From the NCBI RefSeq assembly GCF_035917275.1, contig NZ_CP108509.1, positions 992,001 through 1,056,000 of the forward strand: a DNA stretch of 64,000 bases, in the 5' to 3' direction. Numbering within the stretch: the first letter of the stretch is position 1; each line of letters begins with the position of its first letter. The DNA comes from Streptomyces sp. NBC_01237 (lineage in GTDB: Bacteria; Actinomycetota; Actinomycetes; Streptomycetales; Streptomycetaceae). Both the position numbers and the translations under genes were made by a program. Shown piece after piece: positions 8,591 to 17,707 of this stretch. A model generated the notes under the pieces. That model had not been told where the DNA came from. It worked only from the letters and a program-made list of their open reading frames with translations, and did no database searches.

Positions 8591-8609
8591 ATTGCGAAAC
8601 GATCGCAAT
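8591..8609. promoter_or_regulatory. Nur-like (nickel-responsive Fur family) operator upstream of nikA
   Basis: ATTGCGA and TCGCAAT form a perfect 7-bp dyad around five bases. From memory, the Nur box of Streptomyces coelicolor that controls sodF and the nik operon is written tTGCaa-N5-ttGCAA; this site keeps TTGC-N9-GCAA and the same 5-base spacer. It lies 33 bases before the nikA start in an AT-rich patch unlike its surroundings, so it likely overlaps the promoter. A nickel-bound repressor here would shut import when nickel is plentiful. Confidence 0.65.
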
Positions 8610-8674
8610 TAAACAGCACGTAAAGGGCCGCGCCCACCCCGCCCACGGTGCTCCGCCTCCGCCGGACATGGCGA

Positions 8675-8703
8675 AGCGGGGGTACGCGTCGCGTACCCCC
8701 GCT
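8675..8703 (-). terminator. Strong hairpin after the acyl-CoA dehydrogenase operon
   Basis: A 13-bp perfect stem (AGCGGGGGTACGC, 8675-8687, with its complement 8691-8703) closes a three-base GTC loop. It lies 22 bases beyond the stop at 8725 of the minus-strand operon, and also insulates the downstream nik promoter. Confidence 0.7.
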
Positions 8704-8724
8704 GAAGGATCCGGGGAAAGGGCC

Positions 8725-9858
8725 CTACGGCGCCGGGAGTTCGGCCAGCTCGGCGACGGCCGCGCGATGGCTTCCCGCCGTGCCGTACGCGATCGAGTCG
8801 GCCTTGGCCCGCTTCAGATAGAGATGCGCGGGGTGTTCCCAGGTCATCCCGATCCCGCCGTGCAGCTGTACGCACTCCTCGGCCGCACGGACCGCGACCT
8901 TCGAGCAGTACGCCTGGGCCACGGCGACCGCGAGCGGGACGTCGGGGCTTCCGGTGGCGAGGGCGTCGGCGGCGTTGCGGGCGGCGGCGCGGGCCGAGAC
9001 GACCTCCAGCCAGAGCTGGGCCATCCGGTGCTTGAGCGACTGGAAGGAGCCCACCGGCCGGTTGAACTGGTGCCGTTCACGGGTGTACCGGACAGTCTCC
9101 GTCAGGCACCACTCGGCAAGGCCGAGCTGTTCGGAGGCGAGCAGCCCGGCACCGGCGAGCAGCCCTCGCCGTACGGCGTCGGCCGCCGCTTCCCCCGTGG
9201 CGAGCGGGGTCCCGGTGGCGCCGCTCAGGATGACGGTCGCGAGCGGACGGGTCAGGTCGAGCGGGACGAGCGGGTCCACGGTGACCGTGTCTGCGGCGGC
9301 CTCGACCGCGTACAGGCCCTGCGGGGTGGGGACCAGCAGCACGTCGGCGGTGGCGGCGTCGGCCACCGCGGTCACCGTCCCGTCGAGTACGCCGTCCGCC
9401 GCGGCCACCGTCGCGCCGGTCGCGCCGGCGGGCGGGGTGGCGAACGGCACGGCGAGGGCGGCGACCCTGCGGCCGGAGGCGAGGCCGGTGAGCAGTTCCG
9501 CGGCCGGGCCGTCCTCGGTCCCCAGCGCGAGCAGCGTCGCGGTCGCCACGACCGCGCTCGTCAGGTACGGCGTCGGCGCGACGCTGCGCCCGATCTCCTC
9601 CAGGACCACGGCGGCCTCCCGGTGCGAGGCGCCCTGTCCCCCGAGCTTCTCCGGTACGAGGAGTCCGGCGGCGCCGATGCCGGCGGCGAGCGCCTGCCAC
9701 AACCGCGGGTCGTACGGCGTGTCGGACTCCGCGCGGGCGAGCACGGTCGGCGCGTCCGCCCGGTCGGCGAGCAGGGAGCGCACGGCGGACCGCAGATCCT
9801 CCTCGGTCTCCGAGTAGAGGAGGTCGGGGGTCGCGGCGGGCTGGTGGAGCGCGGTCAT
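8725..9858 (-). CDS. Acyl-CoA dehydrogenase, small-type subunit
   Basis: A 377-aa flavoprotein of the acyl-CoA dehydrogenase superfamily. C-terminal helices carry RYTRERHQFNRPVGSFQSLKHRMAQ and AEECVQLHGGIGMTWEHPAHLYLKRAK, the FAD-binding signature of the family. The catalytic-base position for classical MCAD-type enzymes is not obvious; this resembles the shorter partner of heteromeric dehydrogenases acting on steroid side chains or branched acyl-CoAs. The ATG overlaps the stop of the neighbouring dehydrogenase (ATGA), so the two are made together and may form a heteromer. Confidence 0.8.
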   Translation of the reverse strand: MTALHQPAATPDLLYSETEEDLRSAVRSLLADRADAPTVLARAESDTPYDPRLWQALAAGIGAAGLLVPEKLGGQGASHREAAVVLEEIGRSVAPTPYLTSAVVATATLLALGTEDGPAAELLTGLASGRRVAALAVPFATPPAGATGATVAAADGVLDGTVTAVADAATADVLLVPTPQGLYAVEAAADTVTVDPLVPLDLTRPLATVILSGATGTPLATGEAAADAVRRGLLAGAGLLASEQLGLAEWCLTETVRYTRERHQFNRPVGSFQSLKHRMAQLWLEVVSARAAARNAADALATGSPDVPLAVAVAQAYCSKVAVRAAEECVQLHGGIGMTWEHPAHLYLKRAKADSIAYGTAGSHRAAVAELAELPAP

Positions 9859-11045
9859 CGGGAGAGGTCCTTCCAGGCGACGTCCTTGTCGTTGCGCGGC
9901 TCGACGGGCAGCCCGAGGACGCGCTCGGCGACGATGTTCAGCAGTACCTCGCTCGTACCGCCCTCGATGGAGTTGCCCTTGGAGCGCAGATAGCGGTATC
10001 CGGCGTCGCGTCCGGTGAAGTCGACCAGTTCCGGGCGGCGCATGGTCCAGTCGCCGTACAGGAGGCCCCCGTCACCGAGGAGTTCGACCTCCAGGCCGCT
10101 GATCTCCTGGTTGAGGCGGGCGAAGGCGAGCTTCATGCCCGACCCCTCGGGGCCGGGGTGTCCGGCGACGAGCTGCTGCCGCAGCCTCTCGCCGGTGAGC
10201 CTGGCGACCTCGGCCTCCACCCACAGGGTCAGCAGCCGCTGGTGCAGATCGTGGGTGCGCAGCTCGGGGCGTTCGCGCCAGGTGCGCGAGACCGGGCCGA
10301 TCATGCCGCCCTCGCGCGGGATACGCGCCCCGCCGATCGAGACGCGCTCGTTCATCAGGGTGGTCCGGGCGACCTTCCAGCCCTCGCCGACCGGGCCGAG
10401 CCGCCTGCTGTCCGGGATGCGCACGCCGGTGAGGAAGACCTCGTTGAACTCCGCCTCGCCGGTGATCTGGCGCAGCGGACGCACCTCGACACCGGGGTCG
10501 GTCATGTCGCAGATGAAGTAGCTGATGCCGCGGTGCTTGGGCAGGTCGGGATCGGTGCGGGCGATCAGGATCGCCCAGCGGGCCACATGGGCGCTGGAGG
10601 TCCAGACCTTCTGCCCGTCGACGACCCAGTCCTCTCCGTCGCGGACGGCCCGGGTGCCGAGGGCCGCCAGGTCGGAACCGGCGCCCGGCTCGCTGAACAG
10701 CTGGCACCACACCTCCTCGCCGACCCACAGGGGCCGCAGGAAGCGCTGCTTCTGCTCGTCGGTGCCGAAGCCGAGGACGGTGGGAGCCGCCATGCCGAGA
10801 CCGATGCCGATGCGGCGCGGGTCGTTGTCCGGGGCCCCGGCCGCGGCGAGTTCGGCGTCGATGACGGGCTGAAGGGAACGCGGTGCGTCGAGCCCGCCGA
10901 GTCCGGCCGGGTAGTGGACCCAGGCGAGACCCGCGTCGAAGCGGGCCTTCAGGAAGTCGGTGCGGTCCGTGGTGGCCGGTGGGTGCGCGGCGAGCAGTTC
11001 GCCCGTGCGGCGGCGGACCTCGGCCGCGTCGATGGAGGCGGTCAT
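9855..11045 (-). CDS. Acyl-CoA dehydrogenase, large-type subunit
   Basis: A 396-aa acyl-CoA dehydrogenase. Visible are WCQLFSEPGAGSDLAALGTRAV (FAD/substrate region), VDGQKVWTSSAHVARWAILIARTDP, and the C-terminal SKGNSIEGGTSEVLLNIVAERVLGLP. It keeps the GGTSE motif characteristic of functional dehydrogenases. The start ATG at 11045 overlaps the stop of the oxidoreductase gene (ATGA); the open frame extends to 12119 but that part is the other gene's shadow. With the 8725-9858 product it probably oxidises an acyl-CoA at the alpha-beta position; the substrate cannot be read from sequence. Confidence 0.85.
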   Translation of the reverse strand: MTASIDAAEVRRRTGELLAAHPPATTDRTDFLKARFDAGLAWVHYPAGLGGLDAPRSLQPVIDAELAAAGAPDNDPRRIGIGLGMAAPTVLGFGTDEQKQRFLRPLWVGEEVWCQLFSEPGAGSDLAALGTRAVRDGEDWVVDGQKVWTSSAHVARWAILIARTDPDLPKHRGISYFICDMTDPGVEVRPLRQITGEAEFNEVFLTGVRIPDSRRLGPVGEGWKVARTTLMNERVSIGGARIPREGGMIGPVSRTWRERPELRTHDLHQRLLTLWVEAEVARLTGERLRQQLVAGHPGPEGSGMKLAFARLNQEISGLEVELLGDGGLLYGDWTMRRPELVDFTGRDAGYRYLRSKGNSIEGGTSEVLLNIVAERVLGLPVEPRNDKDVAWKDLSR

Positions 11046-12010
11046 CGGGCGGCTCCCGTCGGCAGGACGACGATGCGGCCGGTGCTCGTGCCGTCGGCGA
11101 CACGCTGCACGGCATCCGCCGCGCCGGCCATCGCGACACGCTCGCTGATCAGCGGCTTGATGACTCCCCGGGCGGCGAGCGCGGTCAGTTCGTCGTGGCA
11201 GGCGCGGACCGCGGCGGGGTCCTTGGTGTTGTACAGACCCCAGTGGAGTCCGGCGATCGAGTAGTTCTTGACGAGGGCGTGGTTGAGCGCCGGGGCGGGG
11301 ATGACGCCGCTCGCGAAGCCGACCACGACGACTCGTCCCTCGAAGGCGACGCACTTCACGGACTTGGCGTAGGCGTCGCCGCCGACCGGGTCGTAGACGA
11401 CATCGGCACCGCGCCCGCCGGTCGCTTCCTTGACCTTCGCGACGATGTCCTCGCTCCGGCGGTCGATGACCAGGTCGCACCCCAGCGTCCGGGCGATCCC
11501 GGCCTTCTCGGGCCCGCCGACGACGCCGATGACGGTGGCGCCCGCCGCCTTGCCGAGCTGGACGGCGGCGCTGCCGACACCGCCCGCGGCCGCGTGCACG
11601 AGAAGGGTCTCGCCCGCCCGGAGGTGCGCCCGGCGGTGCAGCCCGAACCAGCCGGTCTGGTAGCCGATGTGCAGGGCGGCGGCTTCGGCGTCGTCCAGGG
11701 AGTCGGGGGCGGGCAGCAGGGCCGCTTCGTCGGCGACGACGTACTCGGCGAAGCCGCCGTGCGGGAGCGCGGGGGTGGCGAGCACCCTGCGCCCGTCCTC
11801 GGTCTCGCCGCAGATCTCCACGCCGGGGGTGAAGGGCAGTGGCGGACGGACCTGGTACTGGCCTCGGCAGAGGAGCGCGTCGGGGAAGTTGATGTTCGCC
11901 GCGCGTACCTCGATCAGTGTCTGGCCGTCTCCGGGTGTGGGCCGGTCCGTCTCCTGAAGCTCCATCACCTCGCTCGGCTCGCCGTTCCGGTGCACTCGCC
12001 ATGCCTGCAT
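11042..12010 (-). CDS. NADPH:quinone oxidoreductase-like zinc-free MDR protein
   Basis: A 322-aa medium-chain reductase. It shows the GroES-like N-half (FTPGVEICGET), the Rossmann motif LVHAAAGGVGSAAVQLGKAAGATVIGVVG, and DVVYDPVGGD, all typical of QOR-type enzymes. The paired cysteines of the structural zinc are absent. ATG 12010 follows GGAGG at a 6-base spacing. As the first gene of an operon with two acyl-CoA dehydrogenases, it may act on an enoyl or quinone intermediate, or recycle reducing equivalents; this is inference. Confidence 0.8.
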   Translation of the reverse strand: MQAWRVHRNGEPSEVMELQETDRPTPGDGQTLIEVRAANINFPDALLCRGQYQVRPPLPFTPGVEICGETEDGRRVLATPALPHGGFAEYVVADEAALLPAPDSLDDAEAAALHIGYQTGWFGLHRRAHLRAGETLLVHAAAGGVGSAAVQLGKAAGATVIGVVGGPEKAGIARTLGCDLVIDRRSEDIVAKVKEATGGRGADVVYDPVGGDAYAKSVKCVAFEGRVVVVGFASGVIPAPALNHALVKNYSIAGLHWGLYNTKDPAAVRACHDELTALAARGVIKPLISERVAMAGAADAVQRVADGTSTGRIVVLPTGAAR

Positions 12011-12054
12011 GAGGGGCCTCCACAACACTGTCGGCATTACCACTGCTCCGGCGC

Positions 12055-12071
12055 ATACTAAGCGGTCGCTT
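12055..12071 (-). promoter_or_regulatory. Promoter -10 and operator-like dyad of the acyl-CoA dehydrogenase operon
   Basis: On the minus strand TAGTAT (12060-12055) is a good -10 hexamer. Directly next to it AAGCG-GT-CGCTT (12060-12071) forms a 5-bp dyad. Dyads of this look (AAGCG...CGCTT) are common in front of TetR-controlled lipid-degradation genes in actinobacteria, so a TetR-family repressor encoded elsewhere is a fair guess. No such gene is next to it. Confidence 0.45.
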
Positions 12072-12115
12072 GCCGATCTGGGAACAGCTGCGGCCCGTCC
12101 GGCGCACCGGCCCCC

Positions 12116-12715
12116 TCACACCCGCTTCGGCTTGGCCCTGACGTGCATGCGCTCCCCCTGGGGCCCGAACAGGCTGAGGTATTCCACCGGTTCGTCACCG
12201 GCCGGACCGAACCAGTGGGGCAGCCGGGTGTCGAACTCGGCGGCCTCCCCCGGAGCCAGCACCAGGTCGTGCTCGGCCAGCAGCAGCCGCAGCTTCCCGG
12301 AGAGCACGTACAGCCACTCGTACCCCTCGTGCGTACGCCGCTCCGGCACCTCCTGACAGGCGGACTCGTGCACCACCTTGTACGCCTGGAGGCCGCCCGG
12401 CCGTCCGGTCAGGGGAAGGGCGGTCTTGCCGCCGTACACGATCGGCTTGGCCCTGACCCTCGGGTCCCCGACGGGCGGCGCACCGACGAGGTCGTCGAGG
12501 GGGACCTCATGGGCGCGGGCGATCGGGAGCAGCAGTTCCAGACTGGGGCGCCGCCCGCCGGACTCCAGCCGGGAGAGGGTGGAGACGGAGATTCCGGTGG
12601 CGGCGGAGAGCGCGGCGAGCGTGACGCCCCGGTCGGTGCGCAGCCTGCGCAGTCGGGGTCCGACACCGGTGAGCACGGTGTCCAGTTCCGGGTCGTCCCG
12701 GTCGTGTTCCTTCAT
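12116..12715 (-). CDS. XRE-family regulator with C-terminal cupin domain
   Basis: A 199-aa regulator. Residues about 18-75 are a helix-turn-helix (LRRLRTDRGVTLAALSAATGISVSTLSRLESGGRRPSLELLLPIARAH); residues about 110-190 are a cupin with HEGYEWLYVLSGKLRLLLAEHDLVLAPGEAAEFDTRLPHWF, a possible metal or ligand pocket. A leaderless start is indicated: TTGACA (12750-12745), 17 bases, TGCAAT (12727-12722), six bases, then ATG 12715. Such regulators usually sense a small molecule and control a nearby gene; the target here is not shown. The gene stops about 100 bases before the start of the dehydrogenase operon and points the same way. Confidence 0.8.
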   Translation of the reverse strand: MKEHDRDDPELDTVLTGVGPRLRRLRTDRGVTLAALSAATGISVSTLSRLESGGRRPSLELLLPIARAHEVPLDDLVGAPPVGDPRVRAKPIVYGGKTALPLTGRPGGLQAYKVVHESACQEVPERRTHEGYEWLYVLSGKLRLLLAEHDLVLAPGEAAEFDTRLPHWFGPAGDEPVEYLSLFGPQGERMHVRAKPKRV

Positions 12716-12721
12716 GTCCCC

Positions 12722-12750
12722 ATTGCAGAATCAGCAAGGACGTTTGTCAA
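12722..12750 (-). promoter_or_regulatory. Leaderless promoter of the XRE-cupin gene
   Basis: TTGACA (12750-12745) and TGCAAT (12727-12722) are 17 bases apart on the minus strand, and the ATG follows six bases later. This is the best -35/-10 pair seen in the window. The remainder of the 12716-13045 gap up to 12972 holds no gene I can support. Confidence 0.6.
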
Positions 12751-12972
12751 TCGGGTGGCCCGGCGCCCCAGCGACGCCTGCGGGCGCCCCCCATCACACC
12801 GTCCCGGTGGTCCAGCAACTCCACCGCACGCACCCCGGCCACCGCGGCACTCGCCCGCCGCTCCCGCTCCCGCGGTGGCGCACACCCCTCGGGGGCGAGT
12901 GTGCCGCTGCGTGCACGCAGACCGCCCGCACGCGGTGGAGTCCGCGCCGAGTCGGCACCTCCGGGTCGGAAT

Positions 12973-12988
12973 ATACCCCCTGGGGTAT
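12973..12988. promoter_or_regulatory. CsoR/CstR-family operator 1
   Basis: ATACCCC-CT-GGGGTAT, a perfect 7-2-7 inverted repeat of the kind bound by CsoR/CstR-family repressors (G/C tract flanked by TA). It covers the likely -35 region of the persulfide dioxygenase gene, whose -10 could be TAGGCT at 12995-13000. Confidence 0.8.
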
Positions 12989-13009
12989 TACTGTTAGGCT
13001 GCTGAAGAT

Positions 13010-13025
13010 ATACCCCCTGGGGTAA
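13010..13025. promoter_or_regulatory. CsoR/CstR-family operator 2
   Basis: ATACCCC-CT-GGGGTAA, the same element with one outer mismatch, 37 bp centre to centre from operator 1 and ending nine bases before the AAGGAG ribosome-binding site of the dioxygenase gene. Two copies in one promoter suggest tight repression. Confidence 0.75.
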
Positions 13026-13045
13026 GCAATCGGAAGGAGCGTGTC

Positions 13046-14470
13046 GTGTTCTTCATCGACACCATGGACACCGCCGGTCTGGGCAACCGCAGCTATCTCG
13101 CGGGCGGCGAACGGGCCGCCGCGGTGGTGGATCCGCCGCGTGACATCGACCGGATCATCGCCGCGGCCGCCGCTCGCGGGGTGCGCATCGCCCTGGTGGT
13201 GGAGACGCATCTGCACAACGACTACGTGTCCGGCGGCCTCGAACTGGCGCGGATCACGGGCGCCCGCTATCTGGTGCCCGCCGCCGCGCGGGGCTCCTTC
13301 GCCCGTACGCCGGTCGCCGACGGAGACACCGTCGAGGTCGACGGCGGACTCACGCTGCGCGCGATGGCCACGCCGGGACATACGCCGCACCACACCTCGT
13401 ACGTCCTGCGGGAGCACGGCCGTGCCGTCGCCGCGTTCACCGGTGGCTCGCTGCTGATCGGCGGCGTGGGCCGCCCCGATCTGGTCGAGCCCCGGCTGAC
13501 CGAACGGCTGGCCCGCGCCCAGCACGCCTCGGCGCACCGGCTGGCCGACGCCCTGGACGACGAGGTCGCCGTGCTGCCCACGCACGGCTTCGGCAGCTTC
13601 TGCTCCACCACGCCGGGCGAGGGCACCGCGACGACGATCGGTGCCGAGCGCGGCCGGAACGAGGCGCTGGTCAAGGACGTGGACACCTTCGTCGCGGAGC
13701 TGCTCGCCGGTCTCGACGACGTTCCCGCCTACTACGCCCACATGGGCCCGGCAAACGCCGCGGGCCCCTCGCCCATCGACCTGACCCCGCCCGCACCGGC
13801 GGACGCCGGGGAGATAGCGAGGCGGCTCGCCGCGGGCGAGTGGGTGGTGGACCTGCGCGGCCGCGTCGCGTTCGCCGAGGGGCATGTCGCCGGGTCGTTC
13901 AACTTCGAGGGTGCCGGACAGCCCGCCACCTATCTGGCCTGGCTCATCCCGTGGGGCAGGCCGGTCACCCTGCTGGCGTCCACCGCCGAGGAGATAGCGG
14001 CCGCTCAGCGCGAGCTGGCACGGGTCGGCATCGACCGGCCGGCCGCCGCGGCCACCGGTGCCCCGGATTCCTGGGTCCGGACAGCTGACGAGCTGCGCTC
14101 CTTCGCACGGTCGGACTTCGCGGGGCTGGCCGCCGCCCGCCGCCGCGGCGAGGACCCGGTGGTACTCGATGTACGGCGGGCCTCGGAGCGCGACGGCGCC
14201 GCGATCGCCGGCGCGGTGCACATCCCCGTGCACGAACTGCCCGGCCGGCTGGCCGAGGTGCCGCCGGGCGTGGTGTGGGTGCACTGCGCGGGTGGCATGC
14301 GGGCGGCGGTCGCCGCGTCGCTGCTGGACGCGGCGGGGCGCGAGGTGGTGGCTGTCGACGACGTCTTCGGCGCGGCGGGCGAGGCGGGACTGACCGTCGT
14401 CGTGGCCGAGCGCCCCGGCGCGACGGGCGGACCGGCGTCCGGTTCCCCGGCACCGGGCACGACCGCGTGA
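13046..14470 (+). CDS. Persulfide dioxygenase-rhodanese fusion (CstB-like)
   Basis: A 474-aa fusion. Residues 1-240 are a metallo-beta-lactamase-fold persulfide dioxygenase with the iron site ETHLHNDYVSGG (His55, His57, Asp59), GHTPHH and LPTHGFGSFC. Residues about 260-350 are a rhodanese-like domain without an active cysteine. Residues about 365-470 are an active rhodanese domain, VHCAGGMRAA, with Cys414. The order matches CstB, which oxidises low-molecular-weight persulfide and yields thiosulfate/sulfite. GTG 13046 follows AAGGAG (13034-13039). Two CstR-type operators lie in its promoter, and the gene overlaps the TauE gene by four bases. No sulfide:quinone reductase is present in the window. 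Confidence 0.88.
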   Translation: MFFIDTMDTAGLGNRSYLAGGERAAAVVDPPRDIDRIIAAAAARGVRIALVVETHLHNDYVSGGLELARITGARYLVPAAARGSFARTPVADGDTVEVDGGLTLRAMATPGHTPHHTSYVLREHGRAVAAFTGGSLLIGGVGRPDLVEPRLTERLARAQHASAHRLADALDDEVAVLPTHGFGSFCSTTPGEGTATTIGAERGRNEALVKDVDTFVAELLAGLDDVPAYYAHMGPANAAGPSPIDLTPPAPADAGEIARRLAAGEWVVDLRGRVAFAEGHVAGSFNFEGAGQPATYLAWLIPWGRPVTLLASTAEEIAAAQRELARVGIDRPAAAATGAPDSWVRTADELRSFARSDFAGLAAARRRGEDPVVLDVRRASERDGAAIAGAVHIPVHELPGRLAEVPPGVVWVHCAGGMRAAVAASLLDAAGREVVAVDDVFGAAGEAGLTVVVAERPGATGGPASGSPAPGTTA

Positions 14471-15234
14471 CCTCGCTGGTCCTGGCGCTGGCGGCCGGGG
14501 CCGTGGTCGGCCTGGCGCTCGGCGGGCTGGGCGGCGGGGGCAGCGTCCTCGCCGTGCCCGCGCTGATCTATCTGCTCGGCTTCACCCCCGCAGCGGCCAC
14601 CACCGCCGGGCTCCTCATCGTCATCGCGACCTCGCTCACCGGACTGCTGGCCCATGCTCGGGAGGGCGTGGTCAGGTGGCGTACGGGAGGGCTCTTCGCC
14701 GCCGCGGGCGTCGTCCCGGCCGCCGTCGCGGGCGCGCTGTCGGCACGGATTCCGGCGGTGGTGCTGACCGTGGCGTTCGCCGTGCTCGCGGCGTTCGCCG
14801 CGGTCCGGATGCTCCGGCCCCGTCCGGCGCCGCCGGGCGCCGGGGACGGGCGCGGCCCGGACGTAGTCCCCGCCCGTAGGGCGGCCGGGGCGGGGGCGGG
14901 ACTCGGAGCGCTGACGGGGCTGCTGGGAGTGGGCGGCGGATTCCTGGCGGTGCCGGCCCTGGTCACCGTCCTCGCCCTGCCGATGACCGCGGCCGTGGGG
15001 ACGAGCCTGCTGGTCATCACGGTCAACTCGGCAGTGGCGCTCGTCACCCGGCTCGCCACACCGACCCCGCTGGACTGGGCGGTGATAGCACCGTTCACGG
15101 CATCGGCGGTGCTGGGCGCCTGGGACGGGAAACGGCTGGCCGCGAAGGTGTCCACGGACACCCTGCGGCGGCTGTTCGGTGCGGTGCTCCTGGCCGTGGC
15201 GCTCGCCATGCTCCTCGACGCGTTCCTGGTGTGA
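14467..15234 (+). CDS. TauE/SafE-family membrane permease (sulfite/organosulfonate exporter)
   Basis: A 255-aa integral membrane protein with seven or eight hydrophobic helices. It has two internal repeats, each starting with a Gly-rich turn: GLGGGGSVLAVPALIYLLG near residue 22 and GLLGVGGGFLAVPALVTVL near residue 155, the hallmark of the TauE/SafE (UPF0721) family. The GTG start overlaps the dioxygenase stop (GTGA). Beside a persulfide dioxygenase it most likely exports the sulfite or thiosulfate produced, as TauE does in staphylococcal cst operons. Confidence 0.85.
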   Translation: MTSLVLALAAGAVVGLALGGLGGGGSVLAVPALIYLLGFTPAAATTAGLLIVIATSLTGLLAHAREGVVRWRTGGLFAAAGVVPAAVAGALSARIPAVVLTVAFAVLAAFAAVRMLRPRPAPPGAGDGRGPDVVPARRAAGAGAGLGALTGLLGVGGGFLAVPALVTVLALPMTAAVGTSLLVITVNSAVALVTRLATPTPLDWAVIAPFTASAVLGAWDGKRLAAKVSTDTLRRLFGAVLLAVALAMLLDAFLV

Positions 15235-15265
15235 CCCACGTCCGCCGGGGGCCGGGCAGGCGCCG

Positions 15266-16288
<1,023 letters not shown>

Positions 16289-16305
16289 TCACCGGGCGGT
16301 TCCGG

Positions 16306-17601
16306 TCAGATCTCGTCCCTGACCATCGCGAGCAGCCGGTCCAGTACGCGCGGTCCGCCCGCACGCAGTCCGTCGTGCTCGAACTCGTTGGTCACCCAGG
16401 TGCGCAGCCCGCGGATGGCGGAAGCGGTGCGCAGCGCGTGCCCGGTGTCGACGAACATGTCGTCGTGGAAGACGGCGGCGACGACCGGCACCTCGTTGGC
16501 GGCGAGCCGGTCGGTGTCGTACAGCACGGGCCAGTCGGTGCGGTTGGCGAGGAGTTCGGCGGTCTCGCGCAGCGGGCGCAGGGCCGGGTCGACGTCGAAG
16601 TGCCAGGGGTGGATCGTCTCGCCGGTGAGGAGCACGGGGCCCTCGCCCGCCAGTGCGCCCGCCGCGTCGAACTGCGGGAACTCGGCGCGGACCCGCTCGG
16701 CCGACCAGCCGGTGGGCCGCCCGCCCTGGCCGTAGATCGCCTCGTGCATCAGGGCGTACAGCGGATGGCCGGCGAACGAGTTGGCGGTGCGCACGGCCTC
16801 CTGGAAGGCGTCGGACAGCTCGGTTCCGTGCGGCGTGCGGACGAAGGCGTTCTCCAGCAGGTAGTGCAGCTGGTGGCTCCCGTTGCCGACGCCCAGCATG
16901 ATGCCGAGGGACTGGAACCCCTCGGGCGTCAGCCGGTGCCCGGTGCCCTGGGAGCTGTGGGCGAGGAGGTACTCGGTGATCTCCCGGACCCGCCGCACGT
17001 CCTGCGGGTAGCGGGCGTAGTGGGCCGCGACCTTCCGCTCGACCCGGGGGTAGGCGGCCCGGTACACCTCGTCGGCATGGGCGTCCAGGGCGGGCAGTCC
17101 GCCGGTGATCAGAGCGGCCGTGAGCCCTTCCGGGGCGGCCGACAGATAGCGGACGGCACAGAATCCGCCGAAGGACTGTCCCAGCACCGTCCAGGTCTCG
17201 CCACCGGTGACCTGCGGCCGGATGGCTTCGCAGTCGCGGACGATGTTGTCGGAGCGGAAGTGGCCGAGGTAGTCGGCCTGCTCGCGCGGGCCGCCCCGCA
17301 ACGGCAGGGTCTGCCGGTTCGCCGGGGTGGACCTGCCGGTCCCCCGCTGATCGAGCAGGAGCACCCGGAACTCCCGCACGGCGCGGCCCAGCCATGCCTC
17401 CGCGCCGACGTAACGGCGGGCGCCGAACCCGGGGCCGCCCTCCAGGTAGATCAGCCACGGCAGTTGCTCCCCGGTCCTGCCGGACGCCACCGCCTCGCGG
17501 CCGAAGATCTCGATCTGCTCGCCGCCCGGGTCGCTGTGGTCGAGCGGGACCGTGAAATGACGGTCGGTGAAGACGACACCGGGCTGCCGGTAGCTGCTCA
17601 C
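16306..17601 (-). CDS. Alpha/beta-hydrolase, proline iminopeptidase (S33) type
   Basis: A 431-aa cytoplasmic alpha/beta hydrolase. Oxyanion motif LEGGPGFG near residue 53, then LLDQRGTGRSTPAN, then the nucleophile elbow VLGQSFGGFCAVRYLS (Ser about residue 146). The C-terminal region has a conserved VDTGHALRTAS-like block, and the length matches peptidase S33 proline iminopeptidases that remove N-terminal proline. The GTG start at 17601 has AGGAG upstream at about seven bases. It is divergent from the OpuC-type ATPase gene across 106 bp. Confidence 0.85.
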   Translation of the reverse strand: MSSYRQPGVVFTDRHFTVPLDHSDPGGEQIEIFGREAVASGRTGEQLPWLIYLEGGPGFGARRYVGAEAWLGRAVREFRVLLLDQRGTGRSTPANRQTLPLRGGPREQADYLGHFRSDNIVRDCEAIRPQVTGGETWTVLGQSFGGFCAVRYLSAAPEGLTAALITGGLPALDAHADEVYRAAYPRVERKVAAHYARYPQDVRRVREITEYLLAHSSQGTGHRLTPEGFQSLGIMLGVGNGSHQLHYLLENAFVRTPHGTELSDAFQEAVRTANSFAGHPLYALMHEAIYGQGGRPTGWSAERVRAEFPQFDAAGALAGEGPVLLTGETIHPWHFDVDPALRPLRETAELLANRTDWPVLYDTDRLAANEVPVVAAVFHDDMFVDTGHALRTASAIRGLRTWVTNEFEHDGLRAGGPRVLDRLLAMVRDEI

Positions 17602-17695
17602 AAAAGGCTCCTGAATCAGATGGTTCCGGGACAGTTCAGCACATGGCCGTGACTCGGACAGTCCCGGCCCGTGTGCGCCGTACGCGGGGGGCTCC

Positions 17696-17701
17696 TAGCG
17701 T
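17696..17701 (+). promoter_or_regulatory. -10 element of a leaderless promoter for the OpuC-type ATPase
   Basis: TAGCGT lies exactly six bases before the ATG at 17708, and no Shine-Dalgarno sequence is present at a normal distance. This is the usual arrangement of a leaderless transcript. No convincing -35 hexamer is seen. Confidence 0.45.
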
Positions 17702-17707
17702 GCAGTC

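Noticed and set aside
9855..12119. 754-aa extended form of the acyl-CoA dehydrogenase
   Set aside because: The extra N-terminus is the shadow of the quinone oxidoreductase gene; ATG 11045 overlaps that gene's stop.
13046..13260. A broken metal site in the persulfide dioxygenase (Tyr60 where many MBL proteins have His)
   Set aside because: Persulfide dioxygenases of this type often read HxHxDY/F there and remain iron enzymes, so this is not evidence of inactivity.
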